A stretch of 64,000 bases of DNA from Streptococcus henryi DSM 19005 (GCF_000376985.1 NZ_AQYA01000029.1:44623-108622); one strand, 5' to 3'. Counted from the first letter of the stretch, positions 1 through 8,606 are shown. Notes: generated by a model from the letters alone, not told the origin. Numbers and translations: made by a program.

Positions 1-1
1 G

Positions 2-1202
<1,201 letters not shown>

Positions 1203-1238
1203 TTATTTATTGCATAAAGGGCTAGAAACCTTGATATT

Positions 1239-1273
1239 AAGCACTTTGGGGCATCATCCCGAGGTGCTTTTTT
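1239..1273 (+). terminator. Intrinsic terminator just inside the island, after eno
   Basis: AAGCAC at 1239-1244 pairs with GTGCTT at 1264-1269, with an inner GGG/CCC stem, followed by a run of T. It lies inside the element, so it probably replaces the terminator that eno lost to the insertion and also insulates the convergent integrase gene. Confidence 0.75.
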
Positions 1274-1277
1274 AGAA

Positions 1278-1301
1278 TTTACTACCCTTTTTACTACCCC
1301 T
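1278..1301. repeat. Candidate integrase arm-type sites near attL
   Basis: TTTACTACCC occurs twice in tandem (1278-1287 and 1290-1299). The longer form TTTTTACTACCCCT (1288-1301) recurs exactly at 11916-11929, about 100 bp inside attR. Paired short direct repeats 75-115 bp inside each core are what arm-type binding sites of tyrosine integrases look like. The role is inferred. Confidence 0.5.
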
Positions 1302-1348
1302 AGTGAAAATTAGGTATAGTAAGAGGGTAACCCAAGATGGGGCAACCC

Positions 1349-2512
1349 TTATAAACTATTGATTGCTGTTTCATAATTTGAGACAGCTTTTTTTGCGTTT
1401 TCTTGGTTAGTGTGCCAATATACATTTTCAGTCATCATCAAGTTAGAGTGCCCTAGTCTGTATTGTACATCTTTAGGGCTAGCTTGAGCATAGAGCATCA
1501 TTGTTGTATGTGTGTGACGAAAACCATGGAATGATACGTTAGTCACGCCAGCAGCCTTAAAATGCTTATTTAGGCGTTGTCTTAAATTACAAGCATAGGC
1601 ATATTTTTCTGTAAATACAGAGAATACAACCGTTTCAGACCGCCCTAGTTGCCATGATTGTACTTGTTGGCGGTTTTTATATTGCTTGAGCATAAGTAAC
1701 GTTGCATTGTCTATTGGTATATCACGATAACCAGCGCTTGATTTAGGCGAGTTTATCTCTTGAAATCTGTTGAGTGTCTTGTTAATGCTGATAATACCAT
1801 TATCTAGGTCAATATCAGACCATTCAAGAGCTAGAGCCTCACCGATACGGCAACCAGTAGCTAACAAAGTCTTGTATAGGACAATATCAAACAGGTTTTC
1901 ATAGTTTGATTGGTCTAAGATATCGAGATAATCAAGAAATTGTTTTAACTCTTTGTTATCTAGATATTTTACACCAGCTTTTTCTTTTTGTTGCTTACGT
2001 GGCACGATAACATCGTTAGCTGGGTTATATGTTATCACTTGCAGAGAAACACCGTATTTCAAAATACGCTTATTCATGTTATGCAGAAAGCGATAGTTAG
2101 CATATGCCCCTTTTTCGCCCTTATTTGCTTTCTCAGCCCATTTGTTTACTTGTTGTTGGATAATAGGTGTCGTTAGCTTAGATAGCTTGTAATCGCCAAA
2201 TACAGGCAATAAATGAACTTTTATTAAACCGTCGTATGATTGTTGCGTATTTGGCTTGAGAGAGCTTTTATAGCTATCCCACCAACTATTAGAAAGCTCC
2301 TTATACGTTGTAATTGTTGGCTTGTCTTTAACTGTATAGCCGTTAGCAGCAAAAGCATTGATAGCATCACGCGCTTTTATTCTAACGCCCTTTTGGGTAG
2401 TGGCTGTAACAGTTGTACGGGCTTTCTTGCCCGTTAGTTGGTCAACTCCTAGGTAAACACTAGCATAGTAAACTTTTTGACCGTTCTTTTTGATTTTATC
2501 TTTGATTTTCAT
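1349..2512 (-). CDS. int: Tyrosine recombinase integrase of the island
   Basis: This 387-residue phage-type integrase would catalyse site-specific insertion and excision at the eno 3' end. An N-terminal AP2-like arm-binding region (about 1-60) is followed by a SAM-like core-binding domain (about 65-165) and the catalytic domain. Catalytic residues are visible as Arg222 in TGCRIGEAL, His329 and Arg332 in FHGFRHTH, His355 in LGHSNLM and the nucleophile Tyr365 in NVYWHT. The ATG start has an AAAGG Shine-Dalgarno. It lies next to attL and points towards it, the usual integrase position. A 29-bp sequence 29 bp upstream of its start recurs about 1 kb away in the early region. Confidence 0.95.
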   Translation of the reverse strand: MKIKDKIKKNGQKVYYASVYLGVDQLTGKKARTTVTATTQKGVRIKARDAINAFAANGYTVKDKPTITTYKELSNSWWDSYKSSLKPNTQQSYDGLIKVHLLPVFGDYKLSKLTTPIIQQQVNKWAEKANKGEKGAYANYRFLHNMNKRILKYGVSLQVITYNPANDVIVPRKQQKEKAGVKYLDNKELKQFLDYLDILDQSNYENLFDIVLYKTLLATGCRIGEALALEWSDIDLDNGIISINKTLNRFQEINSPKSSAGYRDIPIDNATLLMLKQYKNRQQVQSWQLGRSETVVFSVFTEKYAYACNLRQRLNKHFKAAGVTNVSFHGFRHTHTTMMLYAQASPKDVQYRLGHSNLMMTENVYWHTNQENAKKAVSNYETAINSL

Positions 2513-2540
2513 GTATTTGTACCTTTCTTTCCATCAGCAG

Positions 2541-2569
2541 GCAAGGCGCGTGGTTTTGTTAGGTATTTA
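2541..2569. repeat. 29-bp direct repeat, copy 1 (upstream of int)
   Basis: An exact 29-bp sequence beginning GCAAGGCGCGTGG and ending TAGGTATTTA is repeated in the same orientation at 3570-3598. This copy sits between the int start and the repressor stop. The function is unknown; a shared binding site or a duplication scar are both possible. Confidence 0.9.
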
Positions 2570-2595
2570 TACATGTTATTACAATAGAATGATTA

Positions 2596-3159
2596 TTATT
2601 TTTTAAATTCGGTAATCATTTTAAAAATAATTTCTTTATCTGATGAATCTAACAAAGAAAGAAAGACTAGCAAATCACTTTTAAGATATTCTTTTTTATC
2701 TAATAAAAAAGTTAGATATTTATAAAATTCAAAGTCTGTCTCTTTGTCGCTTAGTTCCTGATATACTTTTTGACCATACCGAGCTTTTATTTTTTCTCGG
2801 CTACTTCGTACCAGTATAGCCATATCTTTGACTTGCTGAACTTGAGGGTAAATATCGCTATCTTGTTCAATATTCTCAGCCATATCAATTAGTTTTTGAG
2901 TCTCTTTATAAAAACCTTCTTCATCACTAGGAAATTCAAAAGCAATAGTTTCCTCATGATAACCTAGAAGATATGGGACAGTTACACCGAAGAAATCAGC
3001 TAGTATTTGAGCAGGCGCAGACTTTATCGGTGTTCTATTTGCCTCCCAGTTTTGGACAGTCCGTAGAGTAACAGTAAAATCAGACTTATCATTTAGCATT
3101 TCTGTCAGAGCTTTTTGAGATAAGCCTCTTTCTTTTCGCAATTTTTGCAATCTATTCAT
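2596..3159 (-). CDS. CI/Stl-like XRE-family repressor of the island
   Basis: This 187-residue protein (start MNRLQKLRKE, chosen because an AAAGGTGG ribosome site precedes it) has an N-terminal XRE helix-turn-helix at about residues 5-65 (GLSQKALTEM, VTLRTVQNWEANR). An acidic helical C-terminal region follows, probably for oligomerisation or for binding an inducer. It is transcribed away from a Cro-like gene across three matching dyad sites, the classical immunity switch of temperate phages and PICIs. It probably silences the early operon until relieved by a helper-phage protein (as Stl) or by SOS. I see no LexA/CI-type Ser-Lys autocleavage domain, so antirepressor-type relief seems more likely; that is an inference. 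Confidence 0.85.
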   Translation of the reverse strand: MNRLQKLRKERGLSQKALTEMLNDKSDFTVTLRTVQNWEANRTPIKSAPAQILADFFGVTVPYLLGYHEETIAFEFPSDEEGFYKETQKLIDMAENIEQDSDIYPQVQQVKDMAILVRSSREKIKARYGQKVYQELSDKETDFEFYKYLTFLLDKKEYLKSDLLVFLSLLDSSDKEIIFKMITEFKK

Positions 3160-3184
3160 TAGGTAAAACCACCTTTCCAAAATG

Positions 3185-3288
3185 ATTATAACATATTTTT
3201 TTATTTTTAACGAAAAAAATTTCGCAAACCCCTTTACAACGAAAATAATTTCAGTTATAATCAAAATATAAACGAAAATAATTTCGTT
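3185..3288. promoter_or_regulatory. Divergent early promoters with three repressor operators
   Basis: Three near-identical dyads built on AACGAAA(n)TTTCGTT lie at 3209-3224, 3238-3256 and 3271-3288; the third is a perfect palindrome. The rightward promoter has TTTACA (3233-3238), a 17-bp spacer and TATAAT (3256-3261), and the second operator fills that spacer. The leftward promoter for the repressor has a TATAAT at 3185-3190 on the minus strand, with the first operator over its -35 region. Repressor bound here would shut early transcription and could tune its own. Confidence 0.8.
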
Positions 3289-3306
3289 AGAAAGGAGAGT
3301 GAAAAG

Positions 3307-3495
3307 ATGCTTATTACAGAAGAAATTGCTGTAAAAGTCCGAAAAAAACGAGCTGTTGAGCGTTTAGGTAAAGTGGCATTAGCTAAAAAGTTAGGAGTCA
3401 CACCACCAACTCTAGGAAAAGTTGAGAATGGTAACTATGATGCTCCTAAACGCATCTATGAAAGCGTGATGACTTGGCTAGTAGAAGAAATTTAA
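3307..3495 (+). CDS. Cro-like small HTH protein
   Basis: This 62-residue protein is the first rightward gene after the operator region, with an AAAGGAG ribosome site. A helix-turn-helix is visible around residues 22-45 (KVALAKKLGVTPPTLGKVENG). Position and size fit a Cro-type regulator that opposes the leftward repressor, or an early regulator with excisionase-like function. Downstream, a GCC(A)TGTAC / GTACA(C)GGC stem at about 3508-3542 may pause or attenuate transcription. Confidence 0.75.
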   Translation: MLITEEIAVKVRKKRAVERLGKVALAKKLGVTPPTLGKVENGNYDAPKRIYESVMTWLVEEI

Positions 3496-3569
3496 GCCAA
3501 GCAAAAAGCCATGTACAGGCGACCAAACCAACGTACACGGCTAAGGAAAAATAACAAAACTCAAGCAAG

Positions 3570-3598
3570 GCAAGGCGCGTGGTTTTGTTAGGTATTTA
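3570..3598. repeat. 29-bp direct repeat, copy 2 (upstream of first small early gene)
   Basis: Exact copy of 2541-2569 in the same orientation. It sits about 70 bp upstream of the gene at 3671, after the Cro-like gene. Confidence 0.9.
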
Positions 3599-3670
3599 GT
3601 AAGAGTGAAAATTATCGCCCTTATAAAATATATCACTTTAATTTTACCAAAAACAAAGGAGAAAATCAAA

Positions 3671-3946
3671 ATGACATTAAGTACACGAAACATTAAACAG
3701 CAGGGAAACCAAATTGATGAATTGCTCCCACGTATTGAAATTATCCAAAAGCTAGGTCGCGCTTTACTGCTTGCTGATAATGCTGGAGCAGATAGCGTTG
3801 TTTTACTCTATCAAATGAAACAAGCATTTTGCGTTATTTCTGAAATGACTGAACAGTTATATCAAGAATTAGACCTAATCGCTTGTAAGTTGATAAATTG
3901 TGATGATGATAAAGAATTGGAGACTATTAGACAACATGAACGATAA
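3671..3946 (+). CDS. Small island protein, unknown (91 aa)
   Basis: The start MTLSTRNIKQ follows an AAAGGAG ribosome site, so in-frame sequence further upstream is probably not translated. The protein is predicted mostly helical, with several hydrophobic heptad positions (LLPRIEIIQKLGRALLL) and no motif I recognise. Its 3' end overlaps the next gene by 11 bp, showing translational coupling in the early operon of satellite genes between the Cro-like gene and the replication genes. No function is assigned. Confidence 0.7.
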   Translation: MTLSTRNIKQQGNQIDELLPRIEIIQKLGRALLLADNAGADSVVLLYQMKQAFCVISEMTEQLYQELDLIACKLINCDDDKELETIRQHER

Positions 3947-4139
3947 GATTTTAAGCAACTATGAATTGCTATGTGCAGAGCTGGAAAATGTTATCAGCAC
4001 CTTAGAGATGGCTATTAGTGATATTGACCAAGACAAAGCAACAGCTCTTGTAGCAGTAGCAACCAATGGGCTAAAGCATCTTGTTTCAGAACACACAGAA
4101 TTATCAGATAGATTTTTCAAGGAGTATGACAATGAATGA
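3936..4139 (+). CDS. Small island protein, unknown (67 aa)
   Basis: The ATG start at 3936 overlaps the end of the previous gene; a GGAG about 13 bases upstream is the only ribosome-site candidate, so re-initiation is likely. The protein is acidic and helical (ELENVISTLEMAISDIDQDK) with no recognised domain. Its stop overlaps the next start, so three early genes form an overlapping set. Phages and satellites often carry such small early helical proteins, but no function can be named. Confidence 0.65.
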   Translation: MNDKILSNYELLCAELENVISTLEMAISDIDQDKATALVAVATNGLKHLVSEHTELSDRFFKEYDNE

Positions 4140-4335
4140 GTTAAATTTAACACCAACTGAAAGTATTATCTTGATTATCGTATATTTGGTTATTCTCGTC
4201 TTGTTATGGCGTTATGAGAGCTATATAGAGCTTGATATTAGCCCACAAATTGATGAAGCAGAGGAAAACACCACAGACCACGTAAAAGAGCGCTATGGGC
4301 GTTATATTCAGCTTGCAGGTAAACGTTACAACTAG
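4132..4335 (+). CDS. Small single-span membrane protein of the island (67 aa)
   Basis: The start MNELNLTP follows an AAGGAG site inside the preceding gene. One transmembrane helix spans about residues 12-29 (IILIIVYLVILVLLW), followed by a charged cytoplasmic or extracellular tail (YESYIELDISPQIDEAEEN). It overlaps the preceding gene by 8 bp and precedes the HTH gene at 4345. The function is unknown; membrane anchoring in an early satellite operon could suggest interference with phage entry or host replication, but nothing in the sequence shows it. Confidence 0.65.
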   Translation: MNELNLTPTESIILIIVYLVILVLLWRYESYIELDISPQIDEAEENTTDHVKERYGRYIQLAGKRYN

Positions 4336-4344
4336 GAGGGGAGT

Positions 4345-4659
4345 ATGGGAATTGATTTAGACAAAATTGATTTAGACCAATTTGAATTGGGTACGGGCAC
4401 CTATTCTAAAGGCTATGAATTAGCAGATTTAAAAATACGAATATTAACCGCGAATAAATTGTTTGAATTTTTTAAGGAGCACTATGATGGGGTCGATATT
4501 GTATCGAAAAAGAAAGCGTCAGAGCGCCTCGGAGTATCGTATACAACTTTAGATAATTGGGAACGCCTAGGACTTCGGAGGCTGCAAAGTCCTTATGAAA
4601 GTAGCAAAAAAGTGTTTTATCTTTGGACAGATATTATTGCTTTTCTTACTGTACGCTAG
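4345..4659 (+). CDS. MerR/excisionase-like HTH DNA-binding protein (104 aa)
   Basis: The segment SKKKASERLGVSYTTLDNWERLGL (about residues 54-77) is a winged helix-turn-helix of the MerR/Xis type, followed by a wing-like stretch and YLWTDIIAFL. A strong AGGAGG ribosome site precedes the ATG. Proteins of this type act as excisionases or as small transcription regulators in phages and PICIs. No other excisionase candidate is obvious, so it may be the directionality factor for Int. The next gene's ribosome site overlaps its stop. Confidence 0.7.
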   Translation: MGIDLDKIDLDQFELGTGTYSKGYELADLKIRILTANKLFEFFKEHYDGVDIVSKKKASERLGVSYTTLDNWERLGLRRLQSPYESSKKVFYLWTDIIAFLTVR

Positions 4660-4669
4660 GAGGTCTATT

Positions 4670-4828
4670 TTGAAAGTATTTATTATTGATGGTGATGCGT
4701 GGAGAGGTAAGGCGCATTACTCACCTAGTTTAGATGTTGTTTTCATCAGCGATAAAGTGGATAAGCACGCGCGTGACGAACTGATTGAACGTGTGACGAA
4801 ATCAAGCAGTAGAACAATTTGGAGGTAA
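4670..4828 (+). CDS. Small island protein, unknown (52 aa)
   Basis: The TTG start at 4670 is preferred because AGGAGG (4658-4663) lies directly upstream, overlapping the stop of the previous gene. The sequence begins MKVFIIDGDAWRGKAHYS and is basic at the C-terminus. No domain is recognised. Tight packing with its neighbours argues that it is translated. Confidence 0.55.
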   Translation: MKVFIIDGDAWRGKAHYSPSLDVVFISDKVDKHARDELIERVTKSSSRTIWR

Positions 4829-4834
4829 GGAATT

Positions 4835-5020
4835 ATGAAATTAACTGAGTTTATGATGAGTCACGATAGAGCTTTACAAGCAATCGGAAAAATTGAAGAG
4901 TTTTTGGCAGAAGAGCAGCTGGATGGTATGGCAACCTCACTAGAAGTTATTAAAAGCCATATATCATTAATGGAGTGTGATTATATTAGTCTTTGTGATG
5001 TTATCTTAGAGGAGAAATAA
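4835..5020 (+). CDS. Small island protein, unknown (61 aa)
   Basis: A short helical protein (LTEFMMSHDRALQAIGKIEEFL) with a GGAGGTAAGG ribosome site. Its stop overlaps the ATG of the replication initiator by one base, placing it in the replication operon. No recognisable motif or function. Confidence 0.65.
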   Translation: MKLTEFMMSHDRALQAIGKIEEFLAEEQLDGMATSLEVIKSHISLMECDYISLCDVILEEK

Positions 5021-5868
5021 TGGCAGAAGAAAAGCGTTACTGGTGGTTGAAGATGGAGCATGATTTTTTTGAACAAAAAGAAATGAAAGCCTTGAAAAGG
5101 ATGGCAGCAGGGTATGTATATACCACTATTTATCTAAAATTGTTACTGAAAAGTCTAAAAAATAATGGCTCATTGTATTTTGAAAGTATTGAAGATGATT
5201 TTGTATCAGAGCTTGCATTTGATATTGATGAGACAGTAGAGGATGTTGGAGTGGTATTTGATTTTCTAAAACGTAAAGGGTTACTGGTTGAAGTATCAGA
5301 GGATGAAGTTTCATTACCGGGTGCAGTACAACGTATAGGCTCAAAAACTCAATCAGCAGTAAGGATGGAAAGGATGAGAAAAAAGAAAAAGCGGGAGAGT
5401 GGTGTAACAACGTTACACCAAACCGTAACTTTGTCACAAGATAGTTACGTAGAGAAGAGTAGAGAAGAAAAGATAAGAGATAGAGAAAGAGTAGAAGTAG
5501 ATAAAGAACAATCACCTACTCCCCCTACCCTTAACCAAGACTTTGTAAATCTATATAAATCTTTTGAGCAAGAAACGGGAAAAGCCTTATCGCCAATACA
5601 GATGCAAGAATTACAGTACATGCTAGAGGATTTTAGCGCTGATGTTATTCATGAGGCATTGAGAGAGGCAGTAGGTCAAGGTAAGGCTAATTTTGCTTAT
5701 ATTCAAGCTATTCTCAAGCGATGGAAACAGGATAACCTATTGACGGTAGAGCTTATTAGAAATAATAAGGCAGCGCGTGAGGCTAAGAAACAGCAAAATA
5801 ATTCAAAACCAGAATCACAAACCCGTGAAGAATGGTTGGCGAACTGGTCAGAAGAAAATCCATTTTAG
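5020..5868 (+). CDS. Replication initiator, phage replisome-organiser type with DnaD domain
   Basis: The N-terminal ~110 residues (KRYWWLKMEHDFFEQKEMKAL, then a winged-helix) match the phage replisome-organiser N-terminal family, which binds the replication origin. A lysine/arginine-rich and charged linker follows (about 115-165). The C-terminal part (about 170-245: FVNLYKSFEQETGKALSP ... FAYIQAILKRW) is a DnaD-like domain that recruits the helicase loader. The 282-residue length is normal for such proteins. The gene directly precedes a DnaC-type loader, so the pair should start autonomous replication of the excised element. The origin itself is not identified with certainty. Confidence 0.88.
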   Translation: MAEEKRYWWLKMEHDFFEQKEMKALKRMAAGYVYTTIYLKLLLKSLKNNGSLYFESIEDDFVSELAFDIDETVEDVGVVFDFLKRKGLLVEVSEDEVSLPGAVQRIGSKTQSAVRMERMRKKKKRESGVTTLHQTVTLSQDSYVEKSREEKIRDRERVEVDKEQSPTPPTLNQDFVNLYKSFEQETGKALSPIQMQELQYMLEDFSADVIHEALREAVGQGKANFAYIQAILKRWKQDNLLTVELIRNNKAAREAKKQQNNSKPESQTREEWLANWSEENPF

Positions 5869-5883
5869 AAAAAGGAGTTACAT

Positions 5884-6732
5884 ATGCTAACGCAAGATGA
5901 ATTTATCGCAAATACAAAGACACTAGAAGAGAATTGTCCCATTCATGGCATCCCGTTAATGCAGCTTGATAGAGTTGTTAAAATTTCTGGGGAAGATAAA
6001 CCACGGAAACCGTCTCCGTTTTGTCCTAAATGTGCCAAGGAGCAGATAGATAAGCAGGTACAGCGAGATATAGAGAAACATTTGAATGCTGGTATCTATC
6101 AGAAAACCTATGATGTGCTTATGCGAGACAGTACAATTCCAGAAGACTTAAAAGCGGCATCTTTTGATAATTTCATTATTGAGTCACCAGAGGAAAAGCA
6201 GATGTTAGATTTTGTAAAAAGTCAAACTCAAAAATATCTGGATGGTATGAATGGAAATACTTTGCTAACAGGCACTACAGGGGTTGGAAAAACTCATCTA
6301 GTTGTTTCTCTTGCAAAAGAGCTGAATGAGGCATATAGAGCCAAAGGAGAGCCTAAGAGCGTATTATTTATTAACCTTACCGAGATACTAAGAGAGATCC
6401 GAGAGAGTTTTAAGTTTACTAGCAAAGAGGGTTATTATTCGCGGATGCTGAAAGAGGCTGATTATCTGATTTTAGATGATTTAGGGGTTAAACTTGGTAA
6501 CTCATCGGGTCAATCTAAGTCAGCATGGGAGGAGGGGTTTATTTTTGATGTGCTTAGTCATCGAAAAAATACTATCATCACAACCAATTTAAGCAATAAT
6601 GAAATAGCAAACCTATATAGCGAACGTGTTGCAAGTCGTGTCCGTACAGGGCTAGATGGTAACTATTTCAAAGTATTTAGTATCAAAGATAAGCGTTACT
6701 CAATCAATCAGCTAAAAAACAAAATATTTTAG
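5884..6732 (+). CDS. DnaC/DnaI-type helicase loader ATPase
   Basis: This 282-residue AAA+ ATPase would load the host replicative helicase onto the element's origin. An N-terminal zinc-binding pattern is present (Cys18-x2-His21 and Cys47-x2-Cys50). Walker A is GTTGVGKTH (about 130-138), Walker B is YLILDDLG (Asp198-Asp199), sensor 1 is TITTNLS, and the arginine-finger region is SRVRTG. It lies 15 bp after the DnaD-type initiator, with an AAAAGGAG site. Such loaders are standard in Siphoviridae and Gram-positive PICIs. Confidence 0.92.
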   Translation: MLTQDEFIANTKTLEENCPIHGIPLMQLDRVVKISGEDKPRKPSPFCPKCAKEQIDKQVQRDIEKHLNAGIYQKTYDVLMRDSTIPEDLKAASFDNFIIESPEEKQMLDFVKSQTQKYLDGMNGNTLLTGTTGVGKTHLVVSLAKELNEAYRAKGEPKSVLFINLTEILREIRESFKFTSKEGYYSRMLKEADYLILDDLGVKLGNSSGQSKSAWEEGFIFDVLSHRKNTIITTNLSNNEIANLYSERVASRVRTGLDGNYFKVFSIKDKRYSINQLKNKIF

Positions 6733-6747
6733 AACAGGAGAATTAAA

Positions 6748-6942
6748 ATGACTTATGATGAAATCAAAACACTTGTCTTTGAGAGATTAGATGAGCAAGT
6801 ACAGTATGAAGTAAAAATGTATCTTGATGGTAAGGAAACGATGCTTGAGAAAACAGCTATACTTGAAGCGATTTTGGTTGCTTTTAATTATATTGATAGC
6901 GCCCTAAAACAAGACTTGCTTGTGCGTAACTTACAAACCTAA
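6748..6942 (+). CDS. Small island protein, copy 1 of a duplicated gene (64 aa)
   Basis: The protein begins MTYDEIKTLVFERL and is helical and acidic with no recognised domain. Its ribosome site, start and 3' end closely resemble those of the gene at 7034-7222: both have ACAGGAGA(A/C)TTAAAATGACTTATGA at the start and a near-identical TAACTTACAAA(C/T)CTAAACAAA stretch at the end. The pair looks like a tandem duplication with diverged middles. The function is unknown. Confidence 0.65.
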   Translation: MTYDEIKTLVFERLDEQVQYEVKMYLDGKETMLEKTAILEAILVAFNYIDSALKQDLLVRNLQT

Positions 6943-6993
6943 ACAAACCATGAAAAAACTTGATATCTCTATCTTTATGGTTGTTTGGTTGGA
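6943..6993 (+). other. Hairpin between the duplicated small genes
   Basis: An AAACAAACCAT arm just after the stop of the first copy can pair with ATGGTTGTTTGG about 30 bases later, with one bulge. There is no clear T-run. It may stabilise the upstream mRNA or separate the two translation units. Confidence 0.4.
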
Positions 6994-7033
6994 AAATTCA
7001 ACAACTTATTAATTTTTGAACAGGAGACTTAAA

Positions 7034-7222
7034 ATGACTTATGAGGAATTAAAAAAATGGCTTGATGAACAAGAAAAACTAGCACTTGATGCCATGCTTG
7101 AGGGAGCTAGTTATTCCAAAGAGCAGATAGAGGGTGTATTTTCTAGTTTGTATAATACTATCAGTTGCATCAATATGATGTTACGTGATAATGAACTAAC
7201 TTACAAATCTAAACAAAAATAG
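7034..7222 (+). CDS. Small island protein, copy 2 of a duplicated gene (62 aa)
   Basis: The start MTYEELKKWLDEQ has the same leader as the gene at 6748. The middle has diverged (ALDAMLEGASYSKEQIEG), while start and end sequences are shared, indicating tandem duplication or recombination between related modules. Predicted helical; function unknown. A ribosome site (CAGGAGA) supports the ATG at 7034 over the upstream in-frame TTG. Confidence 0.65.
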   Translation: MTYEELKKWLDEQEKLALDAMLEGASYSKEQIEGVFSSLYNTISCINMMLRDNELTYKSKQK

Positions 7223-7439
7223 ACACTTTTCATGGGGTAAGAAATCGCTCCAATTTAGAAGTAGTTGCCATGCTTTCCACGACCAAATAAATCAAGCGTG
7301 GCAATCTAACCAATTTGAAAAATCATCCATAGGGGACACAAAAAGGGTAGTATTTTAGCATACGAACCCTAAAAACCTAGTGAAATCAATAGGCTAGGGG
7401 TATTCAGATTATAATAAAATGAAATAAAGGAGCGAAAAC
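7223..7439. other. Non-coding stretch with dyads and a promoter-like -10
   Basis: TTGCCATGCT (about 7267) can pair with AGC(G)TGGCAA (about 7304), CCTAG pairs with CTAGG around 7376-7398, and GGG-rich and CCC-rich arms flank 7345-7370. A TATAAT at about 7411-7416 could start transcription of the next gene. The stretch follows the replication genes and is non-coding, so it is one place where a replication origin or packaging signal could lie. No iteron set is obvious to me. Confidence 0.35.
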
Positions 7440-7622
7440 GTGGATTTTAAAGATATTCAACCAATGGAATCAGTAGCTGAATTATTAAGCCAAGGCTGGA
7501 TAATTTTAGAAAAAGATGGTATAATTAAAAAAGTCAATAATGTAAGTCATGGTAGTGTAGAAATCCATTTTAGGGCTGGCGTGCCATATAAAAAGACTAA
7601 TCATGTTGACAGTTTAATTTAA
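7440..7622 (+). CDS. Small island protein, unknown (60 aa)
   Basis: A GTG start has AAAGGAG seven bases upstream and a TATAAT-type promoter element about 25 bp before that. The protein is MDFKDIQPMESVAELLSQGW..., mixed alpha/beta by eye, with no recognised motif. A terminator-like hairpin follows at 7639-7698, so this may be a one-gene transcription unit or an attenuated part of the operon. Confidence 0.6.
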   Translation: MDFKDIQPMESVAELLSQGWIILEKDGIIKKVNNVSHGSVEIHFRAGVPYKKTNHVDSLI

Positions 7623-7638
7623 TAAATAATGCTAGAGG

Positions 7639-7698
7639 AAGAACCCAATGCAAATTTCAAGGCTTATGGCTTTGTTATTGTGTTGGGTTCTTTTATTT
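7639..7698 (+). terminator. Intrinsic terminator with long loop
   Basis: AAGAACCCAA (7639-7648) pairs perfectly with TTGGGTTCTT (7683-7692), followed by TTATTT. It separates the gene at 7440 from the coiled-coil gene at 7719. Confidence 0.7.
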
Positions 7699-7718
7699 GT
7701 CATAAGGAGGATTTTAAA

Positions 7719-8303
7719 ATGACAACATCAAATGTATTGCCTAAAATTCAATCTATCGTATCTCAAGTTAAGGCAAAGCATGAGGCTTTAGAAGAATATA
7801 AAGAAAAGCTTGATGCAGCTAAAACAGAATTAGAACAAGCCCGAATTGATAGGGAAAAGAATTTTTCATTTGAAACTGATACTAAGGTGGCGGAGTTAGA
7901 AGGGTTTATCTCGCGTATTAGTAGTCGTTACAATCTTGAAAAACAGACTTTTGAAGAAGAGCGACCAAATAAGTTAAGGGCTGTTGAGGAACTTTTTGGG
8001 GATTATGTTATTGAAAAATGGGGAGCAGACCCAGAGGCGCGCGAATTAACACAGCGTACTATCGAGAGCTTTAAAAATACAGTGGTCTTGCTAAACCAGT
8101 ACACATCAAAACCAAAAGACATTCATCAGCAAGCGCTAGCAGATGTTATTGACGAAGATTTTAAAATAGCTTTTAGTGGTTTAATAACCTTGATGACGGC
8201 TAATGGTTCAACTTATTCATTAGCTAATTCAATCCCTTTAGGTTATGATACATACCAAAAATTATATAGCGTTGGGCGTTCATTGGGAGTTAAATTCGAG
8301 TGA
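7719..8303 (+). CDS. Coiled-coil island protein, unknown (194 aa)
   Basis: The start MTTSNVLPKIQ follows AAGGAGG, which rules out the longer upstream frame that runs through a terminator. Residues about 15-95 are strongly coiled-coil (VKAKHEALEEYKEKLDAAKT, then further heptads), and the remainder is globular with no motif I know. It precedes an overlapping 95-residue gene and the late block. Satellites often encode small coiled-coil proteins that remodel helper capsids or block helper packaging, but this protein matches none that I recognise. Confidence 0.7.
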   Translation: MTTSNVLPKIQSIVSQVKAKHEALEEYKEKLDAAKTELEQARIDREKNFSFETDTKVAELEGFISRISSRYNLEKQTFEEERPNKLRAVEELFGDYVIEKWGADPEARELTQRTIESFKNTVVLLNQYTSKPKDIHQQALADVIDEDFKIAFSGLITLMTANGSTYSLANSIPLGYDTYQKLYSVGRSLGVKFE

Positions 8304-8587
8304 TTTATAAGAAGTATCATACAGCATTGGTATTTACGCTTGTTTTGCAACATATGCTAAAAGATACTGAGTTAGAGGAAAAAGCATTTAATTTGTATGC
8401 TGACATTGTAGAACAAGAGAGAGTACCAATGCATCAAATAAAATCAGCCAATTTATACTCAAAAAGAATTATCAGAGCCTTTGAAAAGGGGCAAATTTCA
8501 CAGCCATCACCCTTTACGAGGTTGCAGGAAGTTAGGCAAATCACCAAAAAGGGTATAGCTAAAATGGTTGGTTATTTTAGTCCATAG
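8300..8587 (+). CDS. Small island protein, unknown (95 aa)
   Basis: A GTG start overlaps the stop of the coiled-coil gene by 4 bp, so it is translationally coupled. The sequence (MIYKKYHTALVFTLVLQHML ... QEVRQITKKGIAKMVGYFSP) is helical and basic near the end. No domain is recognised. Its stop codon lies within the arm of the terminator at 8586-8606. Confidence 0.6.
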   Translation: MIYKKYHTALVFTLVLQHMLKDTELEEKAFNLYADIVEQERVPMHQIKSANLYSKRIIRAFEKGQISQPSPFTRLQEVRQITKKGIAKMVGYFSP

Positions 8588-8606
8588 GGGGTACTATCCC
8601 CTTTTT
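8586..8606 (+). terminator. Terminator before the late (terminase/capsid) block
   Basis: AGGGG (8586-8590) pairs with CCCCT (8598-8602), followed by TTTTT. No strong promoter is visible between it and the next gene at 8626, so the late block may depend on read-through, antitermination or helper-encoded activation. Confidence 0.6.
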
